Shown one piece after another: positions 45,683-55,279 of a stretch of 64,000 nt of DNA. Source of the DNA: Adhaeribacter arboris (GTDB lineage: Bacteria; Bacteroidota; Bacteroidia; Cytophagales; Hymenobacteraceae); the NCBI RefSeq assembly GCF_003023845.1, contig NZ_PYFT01000001.1, forward strand, positions 4,030,001-4,094,000, given 5' to 3'. The notes below the pieces were generated by a model. It was not told the origin of the DNA, did not search any database, and saw only the letters and a list, made by a program, of their open reading frames with translations. The translations under genes were made by a program, and so were the position numbers. Every line of letters begins with the position of its first letter. Position 1 is the stretch's first letter.

Positions 45683-46606
45683 GTGAAACTTAGAAATTAC
45701 TATTCGGCCGGCATTTTTGCTTTTATCATCTGGGGATTTATTGTTTTTCCGCTTCGGGCGGTAGCTGCTTTCCCGAGTGGGCAGATTTTATATTTCCGGG
45801 TATTATTTGCCATGCTGGGCTTAGGGGTAATCACCTTTTTATTCCGGCGCGATAGTTTGAAGCAAACCTGGCAGGCTTACCAGTCGGAGACCTTGCGTAA
45901 TAAACGCCGTTTTGTAATTTTTACCGTGCTGGGTGGTTTGTTGCTGATGGTAAACTGGCTGGTATTCATCTATGTTATCAACCATATCGATATTCAGACG
46001 GGTTCTTTTTCGTATTTGCTTTGCCCTATTCTAACGGCATTATTAGGTTTTCTGCTTTTGAAAGAAGAGCTGCGTTCTAATCAGTGGTTAGCCATTGGCA
46101 TTAGTATTATAAGTTGTTGCTTGATTGGCACGGGAGCACTTACCAATTTATTTTATTCTTTGGTGGTGGCCTTGAGTTATGCCTTTTTCTTAATTACCCA
46201 ACGGGTTTTAAAACAATACGATAAACTGGTTTTGCTCACGTTGCAACTAATTATTGTATTTGCCTGCATTGGCCCGTTTTACTCGTTTTTTAAAGGTACT
46301 GATGCTAGCCATGCCCCCGACTTTTCGTTCTACGGAGCCATAATAGTAATAAGCTTTTTATTTACGATTTTGCCTTTGTTCCTGAACATGTACGCCTTGA
46401 AAGAATTAACATCCGGCACCATTGGCATTTTAATGTATATCAACCCGATTATTAATTTCCTGATTGCTTTTTTGTACTTTCAGGAAAAAACCAGCCCGGA
46501 AAAGGCCATTGCTTACGGGTTGATATTTTTATCAGTAGTAATTTATAATTTGCCGGCCCGGAAAAAAACAGCACCTAAAAGAATGGCGGTACCCGCCATA
46601 AAATAA
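45683..46606 (+). CDS. rarD: RarD-type EamA family transporter
   Basis: A 308-residue inner-membrane protein with ten predicted spans in two EamA repeats. It begins MKLRNYYSAGIFAFIIWGFI if the GTG at 45683 is used. A TTG six bases earlier would add two residues. The segment FPSGQILYFRVLFAMLGLG and the late YINPIINFLIAFLYF motif fit the RarD branch of drug/metabolite transporters. Substrate is unknown. Confidence 0.85.
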   Translation: MKLRNYYSAGIFAFIIWGFIVFPLRAVAAFPSGQILYFRVLFAMLGLGVITFLFRRDSLKQTWQAYQSETLRNKRRFVIFTVLGGLLLMVNWLVFIYVINHIDIQTGSFSYLLCPILTALLGFLLLKEELRSNQWLAIGISIISCCLIGTGALTNLFYSLVVALSYAFFLITQRVLKQYDKLVLLTLQLIIVFACIGPFYSFFKGTDASHAPDFSFYGAIIVISFLFTILPLFLNMYALKELTSGTIGILMYINPIINFLIAFLYFQEKTSPEKAIAYGLIFLSVVIYNLPARKKTAPKRMAVPAIK

Positions 46607-46648
46607 AGTGTACCTTAAAATTTATAGGCAACAAAATTTCCTGAAAGT

Positions 46649-47092
46649 ATGCAAAAGCAGATAGCTGATAGAATAATCTTTTTGTGTGATGTATTGCCGG
46701 ACAAATTCCGGCAAATTCCGGCAGCGGATTTTCAAACCTGGCCTCAACCAACTAAATGGTCGCAGCAGGAAATTTTGGGGCATTTAATTGATTCGGCGGC
46801 TAATAACCACCAACGGTTTGTTCGCGGCCAGATCGAAGATACGCCTACTGTATTTTACCAGCAAGACCAGTGGGTGAATATTCAGGCTTACCAACAGGAA
46901 AATAAAGATATTCTGATTTCGCTTTGGGAAAGCTACAACCGGCACCTAGCGCACGTAATTACCCAGGTTGCCAACGAAAATTTAGAAAAAGAATGCCGGG
47001 GCAAGGATGGAAGTACCGTTACCTTGGCCTTTTTAATAGAAGATTATCTCCGGCATTTAGAACATCACCTGCATCAAATTATTGTCTATTAG
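46649..47092 (+). CDS. DinB family protein
   Basis: A 147-residue four-helix protein of the DinB/DUF664 (YfiT-like) superfamily. The metal-binding histidines appear as GHLIDSAANNHQRF and in the terminal RHLEHHLHQI. These proteins bind a divalent metal and may transfer thiols or modify small molecules. Some respond to DNA damage. The reaction here is unknown. It lies 42 bases after the RarD-like gene and may share its transcript. Confidence 0.85.
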   Translation: MQKQIADRIIFLCDVLPDKFRQIPAADFQTWPQPTKWSQQEILGHLIDSAANNHQRFVRGQIEDTPTVFYQQDQWVNIQAYQQENKDILISLWESYNRHLAHVITQVANENLEKECRGKDGSTVTLAFLIEDYLRHLEHHLHQIIVY

Positions 47093-47167
47093 AACGCTTG
47101 CTTGCAACCTTTTCGGGTTATTCTGGCTCTTATAAGTAAAATAGAGGCTGTTTTAATCTGAAATATT

Positions 47168-47644
47168 ATGAAAACAATACTGGCTCCATTACTGGCTGTT
47201 TTTATATTTGCTCGCTGCGCGAAAGAAGAATTACCCGCCACCGGACGCGCCCATTTGAACCAAGACGTTACTATTGCTTTAAACGAAACTTTGGAATTAT
47301 CTAAAAGTGGGGATGATAATGATACAAATAAAGTACGGGTACACCTCGCCGAACTAAACGAAAGCCGTTGCCCGATGAATGTAAATTGTATTCGCTACGG
47401 CAATGCCATCGTTCGTTTATGGTTAGAAAAGGGCCAGGAGCGTTCCGATACGGCCGAACTGGTAATTGGCGAAGCTCTACCTACCGATACCCGTAAATTA
47501 CGTCTTCGCTCGGCAGATACTACGTTAGTTACTGTAGCCAATACTCAATACCAGGTAATTTTAAAAAGTGTGTTACCTTATCCCTGCACTAACTGCCCCG
47601 ACCAGGGAGAGCCCCACGCCAATATTGTAGTTACGCCTCAATAA
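47168..47644 (+). CDS. Putative lipoprotein of unknown function
   Basis: A 158-residue exported protein with a signal peptide and lipobox-like FARC (cysteine 17). A beta-rich domain follows with four cysteines (RCPMNVNC and PCTNCPD), likely disulfide-bonded in the periplasm. I do not recognise the family. It ends next to a minus-strand lipoprotein gene whose terminator it partly overlaps. Confidence 0.68.
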   Translation: MKTILAPLLAVFIFARCAKEELPATGRAHLNQDVTIALNETLELSKSGDDNDTNKVRVHLAELNESRCPMNVNCIRYGNAIVRLWLEKGQERSDTAELVIGEALPTDTRKLRLRSADTTLVTVANTQYQVILKSVLPYPCTNCPDQGEPHANIVVTPQ

Positions 47645-47671
47645 AATAAAAAAGCCTGAATTATTTCAGGC
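47645..47671 (-). terminator. Terminator overlapping the stop codon of the 91-residue lipoprotein gene
   Basis: GCCTGAA (47654-47660) and TTCAGGC (47665-47671) enclose a 4-base loop TTAT. On the minus strand a T run follows. The TAA stop of the gene (47661-47663) lies in the loop itself. Confidence 0.8.
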
Positions 47672-47936
47672 CCCGGGCAGCAGAATCAACGTTTTCTACG
47701 TTTGTTTCACCTAGTTGGTCCGCTTGTTCTTTCGTTTTAGCCGTATCGCCGATAGGCGCCGGCCGCGGTTCAGCTAAATTAGCAGAGTCACCCACAATCG
47801 CTTCGGCAGTTCCATTTTCGCCCGCGGGATAATCTTCCCGTGGGTTCTTTTTATCGGAAGAGCAGCTTATTAGTAAAGCCAAAGCTCCAGCTATCAACAA
47901 GTTATGTGCGTTATTAAAATTAAAAGGCATTTTCAT
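47661..47936 (-). CDS. Small lipoprotein of unknown function
   Basis: A 91-residue protein with a signal sequence and lipobox LISC, followed by a disordered tail rich in Asp, Glu, Ala and Pro. Small disordered lipoproteins of this sort are common in Bacteroidota and carry no recognised domain. It converges on the lipoprotein gene to its left, and its stop codon is in the loop of its terminator. Confidence 0.62.
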   Translation of the reverse strand: MKMPFNFNNAHNLLIAGALALLISCSSDKKNPREDYPAGENGTAEAIVGDSANLAEPRPAPIGDTAKTKEQADQLGETNVENVDSAARGLK

Positions 47937-48091
47937 AGTTTTATTCTGACCAATGGTTTGCCCTTAATAACGAGTAAGCCGGTAAAAGGTTAAGTTGGAT
48001 ATTTTTAGATTTTGCCTCTGCTTTTTTAGGGTTAATTGCTTGCCCGGAATAAGTGAAAGTTAAATTAATTTTTCCTTGGGTTGAATTTTCT

Positions 48092-50683
48092 TTAAAACCC
48101 AAAGCCGAGCCGCAAGCCCGAACCTACTTTCTCCCGGCTCTGGAAACCAGTAAAGAAATCGACCCGCACTATTTTAAAAATATGTTCTACCCCTACCCCT
48201 AATTCCAGATAATGTTTGGTCTGTTGGGTGTGTAAATAATTAGCCGTTACTACTTCCTGCCATTTTAACCGCCGGAACAGCGGTATTTTATTAAAAATAA
48301 ATCCGTTAAAATCGTGCGTAAAATGAGCTTCCAAATAACTCATGCGGGTACTGTAACGGTAATAATCGAGTAGCTGAAAACCACCGAAGCCACCAGCGTA
48401 TAACACCCGGTTACCCGCAAAATGCTTGTAATCCATTAGCCAAAGCTGCTTGCTATTTAAAAAAGTACCTACTTGCGCCGAATAGTTGGTGGTTCCAACT
48501 AAGCCCAAATCTAATTCGTCGCTCACGTTCAACGATACCCTATCAAAGTTAACATCGCTGCCCAGAATCTTAGAAAAACCTTTTGTGTAATTCAACCGGA
48601 AAGTGGGATATTTTGAACCAAGCACCCATTTTTCATCGGGCCGGTTAATGTATTTCTGGCCGGGCCGTAATTGTAAGGTTACACTGCCCACCAAAGCCTG
48701 GTTGCGGGTAAAAGAGGCATCGGGCAGTTCGGCGTTTACGGGAATGTTAGAGGTAAATTGTTTATTCGTGTAATCTTTAAAAGTAAAATCCGTAGCATTT
48801 TGTAATTGGCGGCGGTCGGCATACTCTAAAGCTCCAACAAGGTAAACGCCGTTCCGGATTTCGGAGCGATGGGTGACGCTTAGGTTTGTTCTCTGGTAAA
48901 TTTTAAGGTAATTCTGTTCGTAAAGTAAAGTATATAGGGCATTCCAGAAAGGAGCAATGGGTTCAGCAGCATTGTACTGCGCTACAAACTGCCCGCCTTC
49001 TAACGCCAAATGCGCAAACCGGTGCGGATTGTAATTATACTGAACCTGTAATTTACCGTATAATTTTTCACTCGCGAAACCGTAGCGGATAGTTGGGGTA
49101 ATAGTTAAATCTTTCTCGGGGTTTTCAGCTTTCCATTTACGGTACTGCACGCCTACATTTAATACGGTTCCTTCTACGGTGTTGTATTGCAACACCGAAT
49201 TACGATTAAGCACCGCTAGCAAAGGGTCCACGGAAATGCTATAGCGTTTAAACGAGTGGCGATAACGAAAACCTGACAGAAATAAATTACCTACTTCAAA
49301 CTTATTCGCGCGTTTATCCACCGAGTCCTGGTACGGTTTCGATTCCTGAACTTTTTGTAAACTGTCTTTATGGATGTAATCTTTTTGTTCTTCTAAAGTA
49401 AGCGGTATGGGCCGAATATCGCTCCAATAAGTGGTGTCGCGTTTATTTGCATTCGGTTCTACGCGCATTAGTTCGTTGGCTGGCATTTTAGTATCGACCG
49501 GAAGCGTCGCCAGTTTCTTTTTCGCTAATTTTCGGAGTTGTTTTTTCTTCGGCAAAGGTGGCTCTGGTTGCGTAACTGCAATTGGGGAAGTAGCGGTAAC
49601 AGGAGCGGGTGCCGCCGGTGGTTTTTGGTAAGCAGGTACTACGTTGTACTTCGAATAAACCGTAGTAAAATAGCCATTGCCTTTAAAACCAAATGAATCG
49701 AACTGTACCGTTAATTTCTGCGAAAATAACATCCAGACATCCTCCTGAACCGGGCCAAATACCTGGTCTATTCGTAAGGTATCAGCGTACTCAATTTGTG
49801 ATTTCTGGGTTAATTTTAAACTGGTACTGTGCAGGCGGTAGCTGTTATCTAAAATGTAAATATACCCGCTAAAAGCCGGGTCGTTCTGGCGGATAGGGGT
49901 TACTTTAATTTTATTCACCATTTGTCCGTTATCAACCGAAGTACCCATTAATTTGTACCGGTAAAAAAGGAGGGCATTGTTGGCAATCGGCGAGATAAAT
50001 GCCCGCTCGCTTAAGCCCGGAATGCGCAGTAAGTTATCGTAAAAATTAAAATTTACCCTTGATGCCCGGTTAAAAGAAAACCCTTTGGTATCGCCACTTA
50101 CCTTACTGGATAGCATGCGCTCGTGGGTTTTGTTCGGTTGCCGGAAATTTACTTCGGATACCGTTTCAGATAAGTACACAATGCCGGGCTTCACCTCGTC
50201 TACTTTAATACCCATAACCCGGTTAGGCACCTTTAACAAACGGCCAAGTCCTTTGGTGTATACCCGGCAACTATAAGCAGCTACCTCGTTCCGGTAATAT
50301 CTTCGGCGGGCAATGGCTTCGCGGATAATGGCGTAGGCCGGGTCTTTTTCGTTTGCCCGCACTACTACTTCGTTCAGGCTATACACATCGGGTTGCAAGG
50401 TTACGTTGTGCTCTATCGGCTCCGACGTAATTTCTACGGTATCTACCCGGGCTTTGTAGCCCACGTATTGGTAAACAACCGGATAGACGCCAGGAGTTAG
50501 ATTTAGTTGGTAATATCCTTGTTCGTTAGTAGCCGTGCCAAGGGTAGAATTTTTTATATATACATTCGCGTACGCTAGCCCGGCACCCTGCGGATCGGTA
50601 ACTCGGCCTTTAAATATACCGGCAACGGCTAATGGGCAGGTTAAACAGAAAAAAATTAAAAATAAAGTCTTTTGAAGCCGCAT
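48092..50683 (-). CDS. DUF5686 outer-membrane protein with carboxypeptidase-like regulatory domain
   Basis: An 863-residue outer-membrane protein. After the signal peptide (ending near AVAG) comes a carboxypeptidase-regulatory-like beta-sandwich (about 22-100), with FKGRVTDPQGAGLAYANVYI and TNEQGYYQLNL. A periplasmic part and a long C-terminal barrel (DUF5686) ending in GLRLGFGF follow. A proline-rich linker is near 355-390. The architecture resembles TonB-linked receptors but lacks a plug domain. The role is unknown. Confidence 0.85.
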   Translation of the reverse strand: MRLQKTLFLIFFCLTCPLAVAGIFKGRVTDPQGAGLAYANVYIKNSTLGTATNEQGYYQLNLTPGVYPVVYQYVGYKARVDTVEITSEPIEHNVTLQPDVYSLNEVVVRANEKDPAYAIIREAIARRRYYRNEVAAYSCRVYTKGLGRLLKVPNRVMGIKVDEVKPGIVYLSETVSEVNFRQPNKTHERMLSSKVSGDTKGFSFNRASRVNFNFYDNLLRIPGLSERAFISPIANNALLFYRYKLMGTSVDNGQMVNKIKVTPIRQNDPAFSGYIYILDNSYRLHSTSLKLTQKSQIEYADTLRIDQVFGPVQEDVWMLFSQKLTVQFDSFGFKGNGYFTTVYSKYNVVPAYQKPPAAPAPVTATSPIAVTQPEPPLPKKKQLRKLAKKKLATLPVDTKMPANELMRVEPNANKRDTTYWSDIRPIPLTLEEQKDYIHKDSLQKVQESKPYQDSVDKRANKFEVGNLFLSGFRYRHSFKRYSISVDPLLAVLNRNSVLQYNTVEGTVLNVGVQYRKWKAENPEKDLTITPTIRYGFASEKLYGKLQVQYNYNPHRFAHLALEGGQFVAQYNAAEPIAPFWNALYTLLYEQNYLKIYQRTNLSVTHRSEIRNGVYLVGALEYADRRQLQNATDFTFKDYTNKQFTSNIPVNAELPDASFTRNQALVGSVTLQLRPGQKYINRPDEKWVLGSKYPTFRLNYTKGFSKILGSDVNFDRVSLNVSDELDLGLVGTTNYSAQVGTFLNSKQLWLMDYKHFAGNRVLYAGGFGGFQLLDYYRYSTRMSYLEAHFTHDFNGFIFNKIPLFRRLKWQEVVTANYLHTQQTKHYLELGVGVEHIFKIVRVDFFTGFQSREKVGSGLRLGFGF

Positions 50684-50859
50684 GCACTTAAAAGTATGGA
50701 ATACGGGTTATTTAAAAATACAGATGATTATTTGATGGTTACCGTTGCCCGGCATACTTTTTTGTTTCGAAAGGCATACCGCTTACCTTTACCCGCTGCA
50801 TTTTGCGTAGCCGTTTTTTTTATTTCGGCTAAAATAGCTCGTAATTGAATTAAGTTTAC

Positions 50860-51795
50860 GTGGATTTATCTGTCATTATACCTGTTTACAACGAAGCCGC
50901 TAATGTATTAGTGCTTTACCAGCGCTTATTACAGGCTATTCAACCTATAGGTATTCGCTATGAACTGCTATTTGTAAACGATGGTAGTACCGACCAATCT
51001 TTGGCCATTATAAAGGAGCTGGCTGCGCGGGATATCACAGTCCGGTACATAGATTTTACCCGCAATTTTGGTCAGCAAATAGCTATTAGTGCCGGTCTGG
51101 ATAAAGCAATGGGGCAGGCCATTGCTATTTTGGATGGAGATTTACAAGACCCTCCCGAGTTAATTCCGGAACTTTACGCCCGCTACCAGCAGGGGCACCC
51201 CGTTGTATACGCCCGGCGCCGGACGCGGGTCGGCGAAAGTGCGACCAAGTTAGCTACTGCCCGCCTGTTTTACCGTTTACTTACCCGCATTACCCATGTT
51301 TCCATTCCGGTCGATGCCGGCGATTTTAGAATTATTAATCGTAAAGTAACGGATACCTTAAAACAGATGCCGGAGCGGCAAAAATTTATCCGGGGCCAGA
51401 TTTCCTGGATTGGTTTTCCCCAAACTTTCCTGGAGTACGACCGCCCCGAACGCAACCAAGGCCGGAGTGGCTATTCTTACTCGAAAATGATTCGGCTCGC
51501 GCTGGATGGCATTACGTCTTATTCCAACCTGCCTTTAAAAATGGCTACGGTGAGTGGTTTTGTGGTGTCGGGTATTGCCTTTTTGGTGATGCTGTACACG
51601 TTGTACTCGCGGTTTATCAGCCGGGATTACGTTCCGGGGTGGTCCTCGCTGATGATGAGCATTTTATTTCTGGGGGGAGTGCAGTTAATTGCCATTGGTA
51701 TTATTGGGGAATATATCAGTCGCTTGAGTGAAAACGTCCGTAATCGCCCGCTTTATATTATTAATGAAACAAATATTCCGGAGGAATCCGGTTAA
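50860..51795 (+). CDS. Polyprenyl-phosphate glycosyltransferase (GT2, DPM1/GtrB-like)
   Basis: A 311-residue membrane glycosyltransferase starting at GTG 50860 (MDLSVIIPVYNEAANVLVLY). The GT-A domain has VNDGSTD and the metal-binding ILDGDLQDPPE. Two C-terminal membrane helices follow the YSKMIRLALDGI segment. Family members move a sugar from a nucleotide donor to undecaprenyl- or dolichyl-phosphate, making a lipid-linked donor for cell-surface modification. Sugar identity is not readable. It is transcribed divergently from the DUF5686 gene. Confidence 0.88.
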   Translation: MDLSVIIPVYNEAANVLVLYQRLLQAIQPIGIRYELLFVNDGSTDQSLAIIKELAARDITVRYIDFTRNFGQQIAISAGLDKAMGQAIAILDGDLQDPPELIPELYARYQQGHPVVYARRRTRVGESATKLATARLFYRLLTRITHVSIPVDAGDFRIINRKVTDTLKQMPERQKFIRGQISWIGFPQTFLEYDRPERNQGRSGYSYSKMIRLALDGITSYSNLPLKMATVSGFVVSGIAFLVMLYTLYSRFISRDYVPGWSSLMMSILFLGGVQLIAIGIIGEYISRLSENVRNRPLYIINETNIPEESG

Positions 51796-51830
51796 TAATA
51801 CTAAGTCATATATAATCTTAAATTAGAATA

Positions 51831-51869
51831 CTCCTCCCCTTGGATAGGGAGGGGTTAGGGGCGGTTGAC
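51831..51869 (+). repeat. Dispersed repeat R1
   Basis: CTCCTCCCCTTGGATAGGGA continued by GGGGTTAGGGGCGGTTGAC. It has the C-rich arm, short spacer and two G-rich blocks shared with the copies at 848, 58974 and 59608. Confidence 0.6.
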
Positions 51870-51904
51870 TTTTCGTGAAAGATGTTTAGTAATTACTTCT
51901 ACTA

Positions 51905-51945
51905 CTTGGAGCCTTTTCAAGTCTCCAAGGCCCTCTAGAGCCAAA
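51905..51945 (-). repeat. Diverged partial copy of the structured element at 5419
   Basis: On the minus strand GTTTGGCTCTAGAGGGCCTT then GGAGACTT matches the 5421-5448 stretch at 22 of 28 positions by eye. Directly after it comes a hairpin CTTGGAG-ACTTGAAAAGG-CTCCAAG. Its 11-base loop is nearly the same as the loop of the 29-bp hairpin (GCTTGAAAAGA), and both close with GGAG/CTCC. Confidence 0.5.
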
Positions 51946-52170
51946 CTGGTGTCAGTTGCTAATGGCTTCTGCTCATTACTCATTCTACCGAACTATTTGA
52001 AGAATTTAGGTTGAATTTTTGAATTTATAAATTAATTGGGGTGGTATTTTATTCATCGACTTTTCCCTCTTACTGCTAAACTGTTTACTGGCAAAATCTG
52101 TTAAATAGTAAGCTTGGCCCTACATATTAATATTTGACTTTATCGAAGAAGTAGAGCAACTTTTCTTTGA

Positions 52171-52704
52171 TTGTACTTAGATTCAGAATCTCAAATCAAA
52201 TTCAAAAATACTTTGCAGGAACCCCGAAAAAAGAAAACCTATACGGTGAAAGAAGCTTTAATTAAAGCGGCGGCATATTGTGCCTACCAGGAACGAACGC
52301 AGCAGGAAGTCCGCAACAAATTGTATTCGTATGGTTTGGATTTTGAAGAAGTAGAAGAAACGATTATCCGGTTGTGTGCTGAAAAACTTATCGACGAAGA
52401 GCGGTTCGCCAAGGCTTATGTACGCGGAAAATATAGTTTAAAGCGTTGGGGGCGCCGTAAAATTCTGCTGGGCCTGAAAGCACACCAAATTTCTGATTAT
52501 TGCATTCGCCAGGGAATGAAGGAAATTGATCTGGATACTTACTGGCAAAATCTCTTGTATCTCACCGAAAAGAAAAACCGCACGGAAAAGGAAAGCAACC
52601 CAGCCATACGCAAACACAAACTCACGCAGTTCTTACTTAGCAAAGGCTACGAAAACGACTTAATTCAGGATGCGCTGCAGGAAGTATCAAAAGAAAAGCA
52701 ATAA
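52171..52704 (+). CDS. recX: Regulatory protein RecX
   Basis: A 177-residue RecA modulator. Three-helix repeats typical of RecX are visible: AAYCAYQERTQQEVRNKL, LIDEERFAKAYVRGKYSLKRWGRRKI and QFLLSKGYENDLIQDAL. The listed start is a TTG at 52171 and no better ATG is seen before the conserved region. recA is not in the window. Confidence 0.85.
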   Translation: MYLDSESQIKFKNTLQEPRKKKTYTVKEALIKAAAYCAYQERTQQEVRNKLYSYGLDFEEVEETIIRLCAEKLIDEERFAKAYVRGKYSLKRWGRRKILLGLKAHQISDYCIRQGMKEIDLDTYWQNLLYLTEKKNRTEKESNPAIRKHKLTQFLLSKGYENDLIQDALQEVSKEKQ

Positions 52705-52785
52705 ACTCAAATGGCTCTATTTGCAATAATTTCTTAGATGAGAATGTTAGGGCTTTAAAATTATCCGGTTTGTAAAAACCTCTGA

Positions 52786-53322
52786 TTAGATAAAGCTTTT
52801 CTTTTTAAAATTTTGATTAAACCAAGCCATAGGTATATCGGCTTCCAACTCTCCGTTTCGTGAATCAATCCGATTGGCCATTCTGCCTTCTATGACAAAG
52901 CCTAAACTTTGGTAAAACGCAATAGCTTTCTGATTACTCTCCCGGACAATTAACTCTACCCGGTAAATATCCGGCCGATTATTTCTAATTTCCTGCAACA
53001 ATTGCATAAAAAGTATTTTACCTAAACCTTTTCCCTGAAATTCGGGATGAACCACAATGGTTAAATCTGACAAAACGTGCGCGAATACACTTGGTTCTGG
53101 TTGGTAGCAATGAATCTCAGCTACTAGCTCTTCTTTATTTTCTGGGTTTTCTATGACGTATTCTATTCCTCTTTGCTCTGATTTAGAAATAAAGTGCGTT
53201 ACGTACTCTTCGGTAATCTCACTTTCAACTCGGGCAATTCCACCCATTACGGCCGCCACTTTCTTATACAAAGCTTGTATCATTTCTTTATCTGCTAATG
53301 TCGCCGGCCGGATGGTATTCAT
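52786..53322 (-). CDS. GNAT family N-acetyltransferase
   Basis: A 178-residue acetyltransferase. The acetyl-CoA pyrophosphate loop is VVHPEFQGKGLGKILF, preceded by a beta-strand DLTIVV and followed by RESNQKAIAFYQSLGFVIEG, the standard GNAT C-terminus. It begins MNTIRPATLADKEMI. Its substrate may be an amine, amino acid or protein N-terminus. No context helps. Confidence 0.9.
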   Translation of the reverse strand: MNTIRPATLADKEMIQALYKKVAAVMGGIARVESEITEEYVTHFISKSEQRGIEYVIENPENKEELVAEIHCYQPEPSVFAHVLSDLTIVVHPEFQGKGLGKILFMQLLQEIRNNRPDIYRVELIVRESNQKAIAFYQSLGFVIEGRMANRIDSRNGELEADIPMAWFNQNFKKKSFI

Positions 53323-53466
53323 GAATTTAGGAGTTTTACTCTTTATTTTTTAGAATTACAATTTACTTAACTCTTAATGGACTTAATTTATGAGGTTAAA
53401 GGAAGTAATCTGTCAGAGTCTTAAGACCTTTACTAAGGTTAGTAATTTTATTTCCCTCTTGTTGTC

Positions 53467-54087
53467 CTACCGTTTTGGTAAAACCGGCGGGGCTTTGGTG
53501 GTATGCTTGTGCTCTAAAATAACTTGTTTACCCGTGAGGCTTTCCAGTAAGGGTTTCAGAATTTTATCAGCGTTTACGGCGGTTTGCTGCAAAATACCCG
53601 AATTTAAGGCTGATTGCCGGATGTGTTTTTCGGCAAATTTATAACCTTCGTCTACCAATTCGGCATCCTGGAAATAGGTGTTCTGCATGGCAAATACTTT
53701 AGACTTATTATGGTCTACTTTAAAATAGCAGATTTGGGGTTCGGGCAATTTTACCGTAATCACCGAATCATTGGTAAACACAATATCCTGAGCGGTAACC
53801 TGGCGCAAGTCGATGCAACCCACCGCTTCGCCGGCTACTATTAACACACTCTTGGAATTGGGTAACCACTCCGAAAACTCTTTCTCGTACTCTACCACAT
53901 CTTTGAAATTATAGCGCACCAGTTCCAGATTGCCTAAATCATCAATTTTATCCAGAATGGTATTATACGTTATTTTTACTGTCTCTTTACCAGAAGTAAA
54001 ATACGATTCTAATTTTCGCCAGACGAAAAAGCCAATTATTAGTATTAAAATCCAAGGAACTAAGCGCTTAAGCAGGTAAGTAAGCAT
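53467..54087 (-). CDS. DUF4230 domain-containing membrane-anchored protein
   Basis: A 206-residue protein with one N-terminal membrane span (about 8-26). A DUF4230 domain follows, including the ELVRYNFKDVVEYEKE segment and VAGEAVGCIDL. Function is unknown in any organism that I recall. It is likely to be a periplasmic domain anchored to the inner membrane. Confidence 0.82.
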   Translation of the reverse strand: MLTYLLKRLVPWILILIIGFFVWRKLESYFTSGKETVKITYNTILDKIDDLGNLELVRYNFKDVVEYEKEFSEWLPNSKSVLIVAGEAVGCIDLRQVTAQDIVFTNDSVITVKLPEPQICYFKVDHNKSKVFAMQNTYFQDAELVDEGYKFAEKHIRQSALNSGILQQTAVNADKILKPLLESLTGKQVILEHKHTTKAPPVLPKR

Positions 54088-54280
54088 TAATGGTTGTCTT
54101 TATAAATAAGGGTTCAGATTACAACTTAAACGAACAAAATAAGAATAACATCATTTTAAAGCTGGCAGTATTTTTTGGATGCTAAAATTATCCGCTTATG
54201 ATTATTAAAGATATTAAACAAGATATGCTTAAAATGCTTCACCTGCCGGTATCAATAGGCCTTCCTCCTTATACTTAATT

Positions 54281-55279
54281 TTATAACGCTAACCCGAAAC
54301 GCTCGGCAAAACCAGCTAGCCCTTGCAAGCCTCCGGTATGAATAGCTATTATAGTATTTCCGGCCTTAAAGAAGTCTTGGCGAATTAAATCGTAAATGCC
54401 ATACATCATTTTACCCGTGTAAATGGTTTCTAATGGAATGTGGTGGTTTTCTTTGAAAGCTTGCATAAAAGCGATCAACTCCGGTTTTACTTTGGCGTAA
54501 CCACCAAAATGATAATCCGTTTGTAATTGCCAGTTGTCGTACTCCTGGCCGTTGTACTCTTTTACTAAGGCTGCAATATCCGCTTCTAAAAATTTTCCAC
54601 CTTTCAAGGCTGAAAAGCCTAAAACCTGAGCTTTTCCTTGCAAACCAGCAATAATCCCCGCCAGCGTTCCCCCGGTACCCGCCGCGCAGCAGATATAATC
54701 CACTGGAATGTTTATATCGTGGATGATTTCGGTGCAGCCTTTTACAGCCAATACATTAGTGCCTCCTTCAGGCAGCAAATAAGCATGGGGGTATTTGGAT
54801 ATTAACTGTTCTTGAAAATCGGGCTCTTGTTTTTGCCGGTAAGTGGTCCGGTCAAGGTAATGTAATTGCATACCGCAATTTTGCGCAAACTGGAGAGTAG
54901 AGTTAAGCGGTACATGTGGTTCGCCGCGAATAAAGCCAATGGTTTTAAAATTAAATTCTTGCCCCGTGGCGGACACTGCGGCAATGTGGTTAGAATAAGC
55001 GCCGCCAAAAGTAAGTAAAGTATCTTTTCCCTGATTTTTTGCCTCCGCTAAATTATACTTCAGTTTACGCCACTTATTACCCGAAATATATGGGTGCAGC
55101 AAATCCTCTCTTTTCAGGTACAAAGTAAGTGCTTTCTCCTGCAAGAGCGGTTCCGAAATAAGTTGGAGAGAAGCAGAGGCAGGTGTCACGGTACTTAGCT
55201 TGAAAGATTTTACAAGTTGGTTGTATTTCTGGATACAGTTAAATATACTGTCCTTCCGTAACAACCTTTGAAGCTGCAC
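54281..55279 (-). CDS. PLP-dependent ACC deaminase/D-cysteine desulfhydrase-like enzyme
   Basis: A 332-residue fold-type II PLP enzyme. The PLP lysine is in YISGNKWRKLKYNL near 70, followed by TFGGAYSNHIAAVSATG. The phosphate-binding loop is CCAAGTGGTLAGII. The N-terminal 20-25 residues of the listed frame are encoded by an inverted-repeat segment (55242-55317) and look unconserved. A GTG (VTPASAS) downstream is an alternative start. The family includes ACC deaminase, which breaks the ethylene precursor, and D-cysteine desulfhydrase. Either activity fits. Confidence 0.85.
   Translation of the reverse strand: MQLQRLLRKDSIFNCIQKYNQLVKSFKLSTVTPASASLQLISEPLLQEKALTLYLKREDLLHPYISGNKWRKLKYNLAEAKNQGKDTLLTFGGAYSNHIAAVSATGQEFNFKTIGFIRGEPHVPLNSTLQFAQNCGMQLHYLDRTTYRQKQEPDFQEQLISKYPHAYLLPEGGTNVLAVKGCTEIIHDINIPVDYICCAAGTGGTLAGIIAGLQGKAQVLGFSALKGGKFLEADIAALVKEYNGQEYDNWQLQTDYHFGGYAKVKPELIAFMQAFKENHHIPLETIYTGKMMYGIYDLIRQDFFKAGNTIIAIHTGGLQGLAGFAERFGLAL

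Larger units (their letters stand above)
51796..52170. other. Intergenic region with two dispersed repeats
   Basis: Contains repeat R1 (51831-51869) and a diverged partial copy of the structured element found at 5419 (51905-51945). The remaining 200 bases upstream of recX are AT-rich without recognised signals. Confidence 0.55.
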
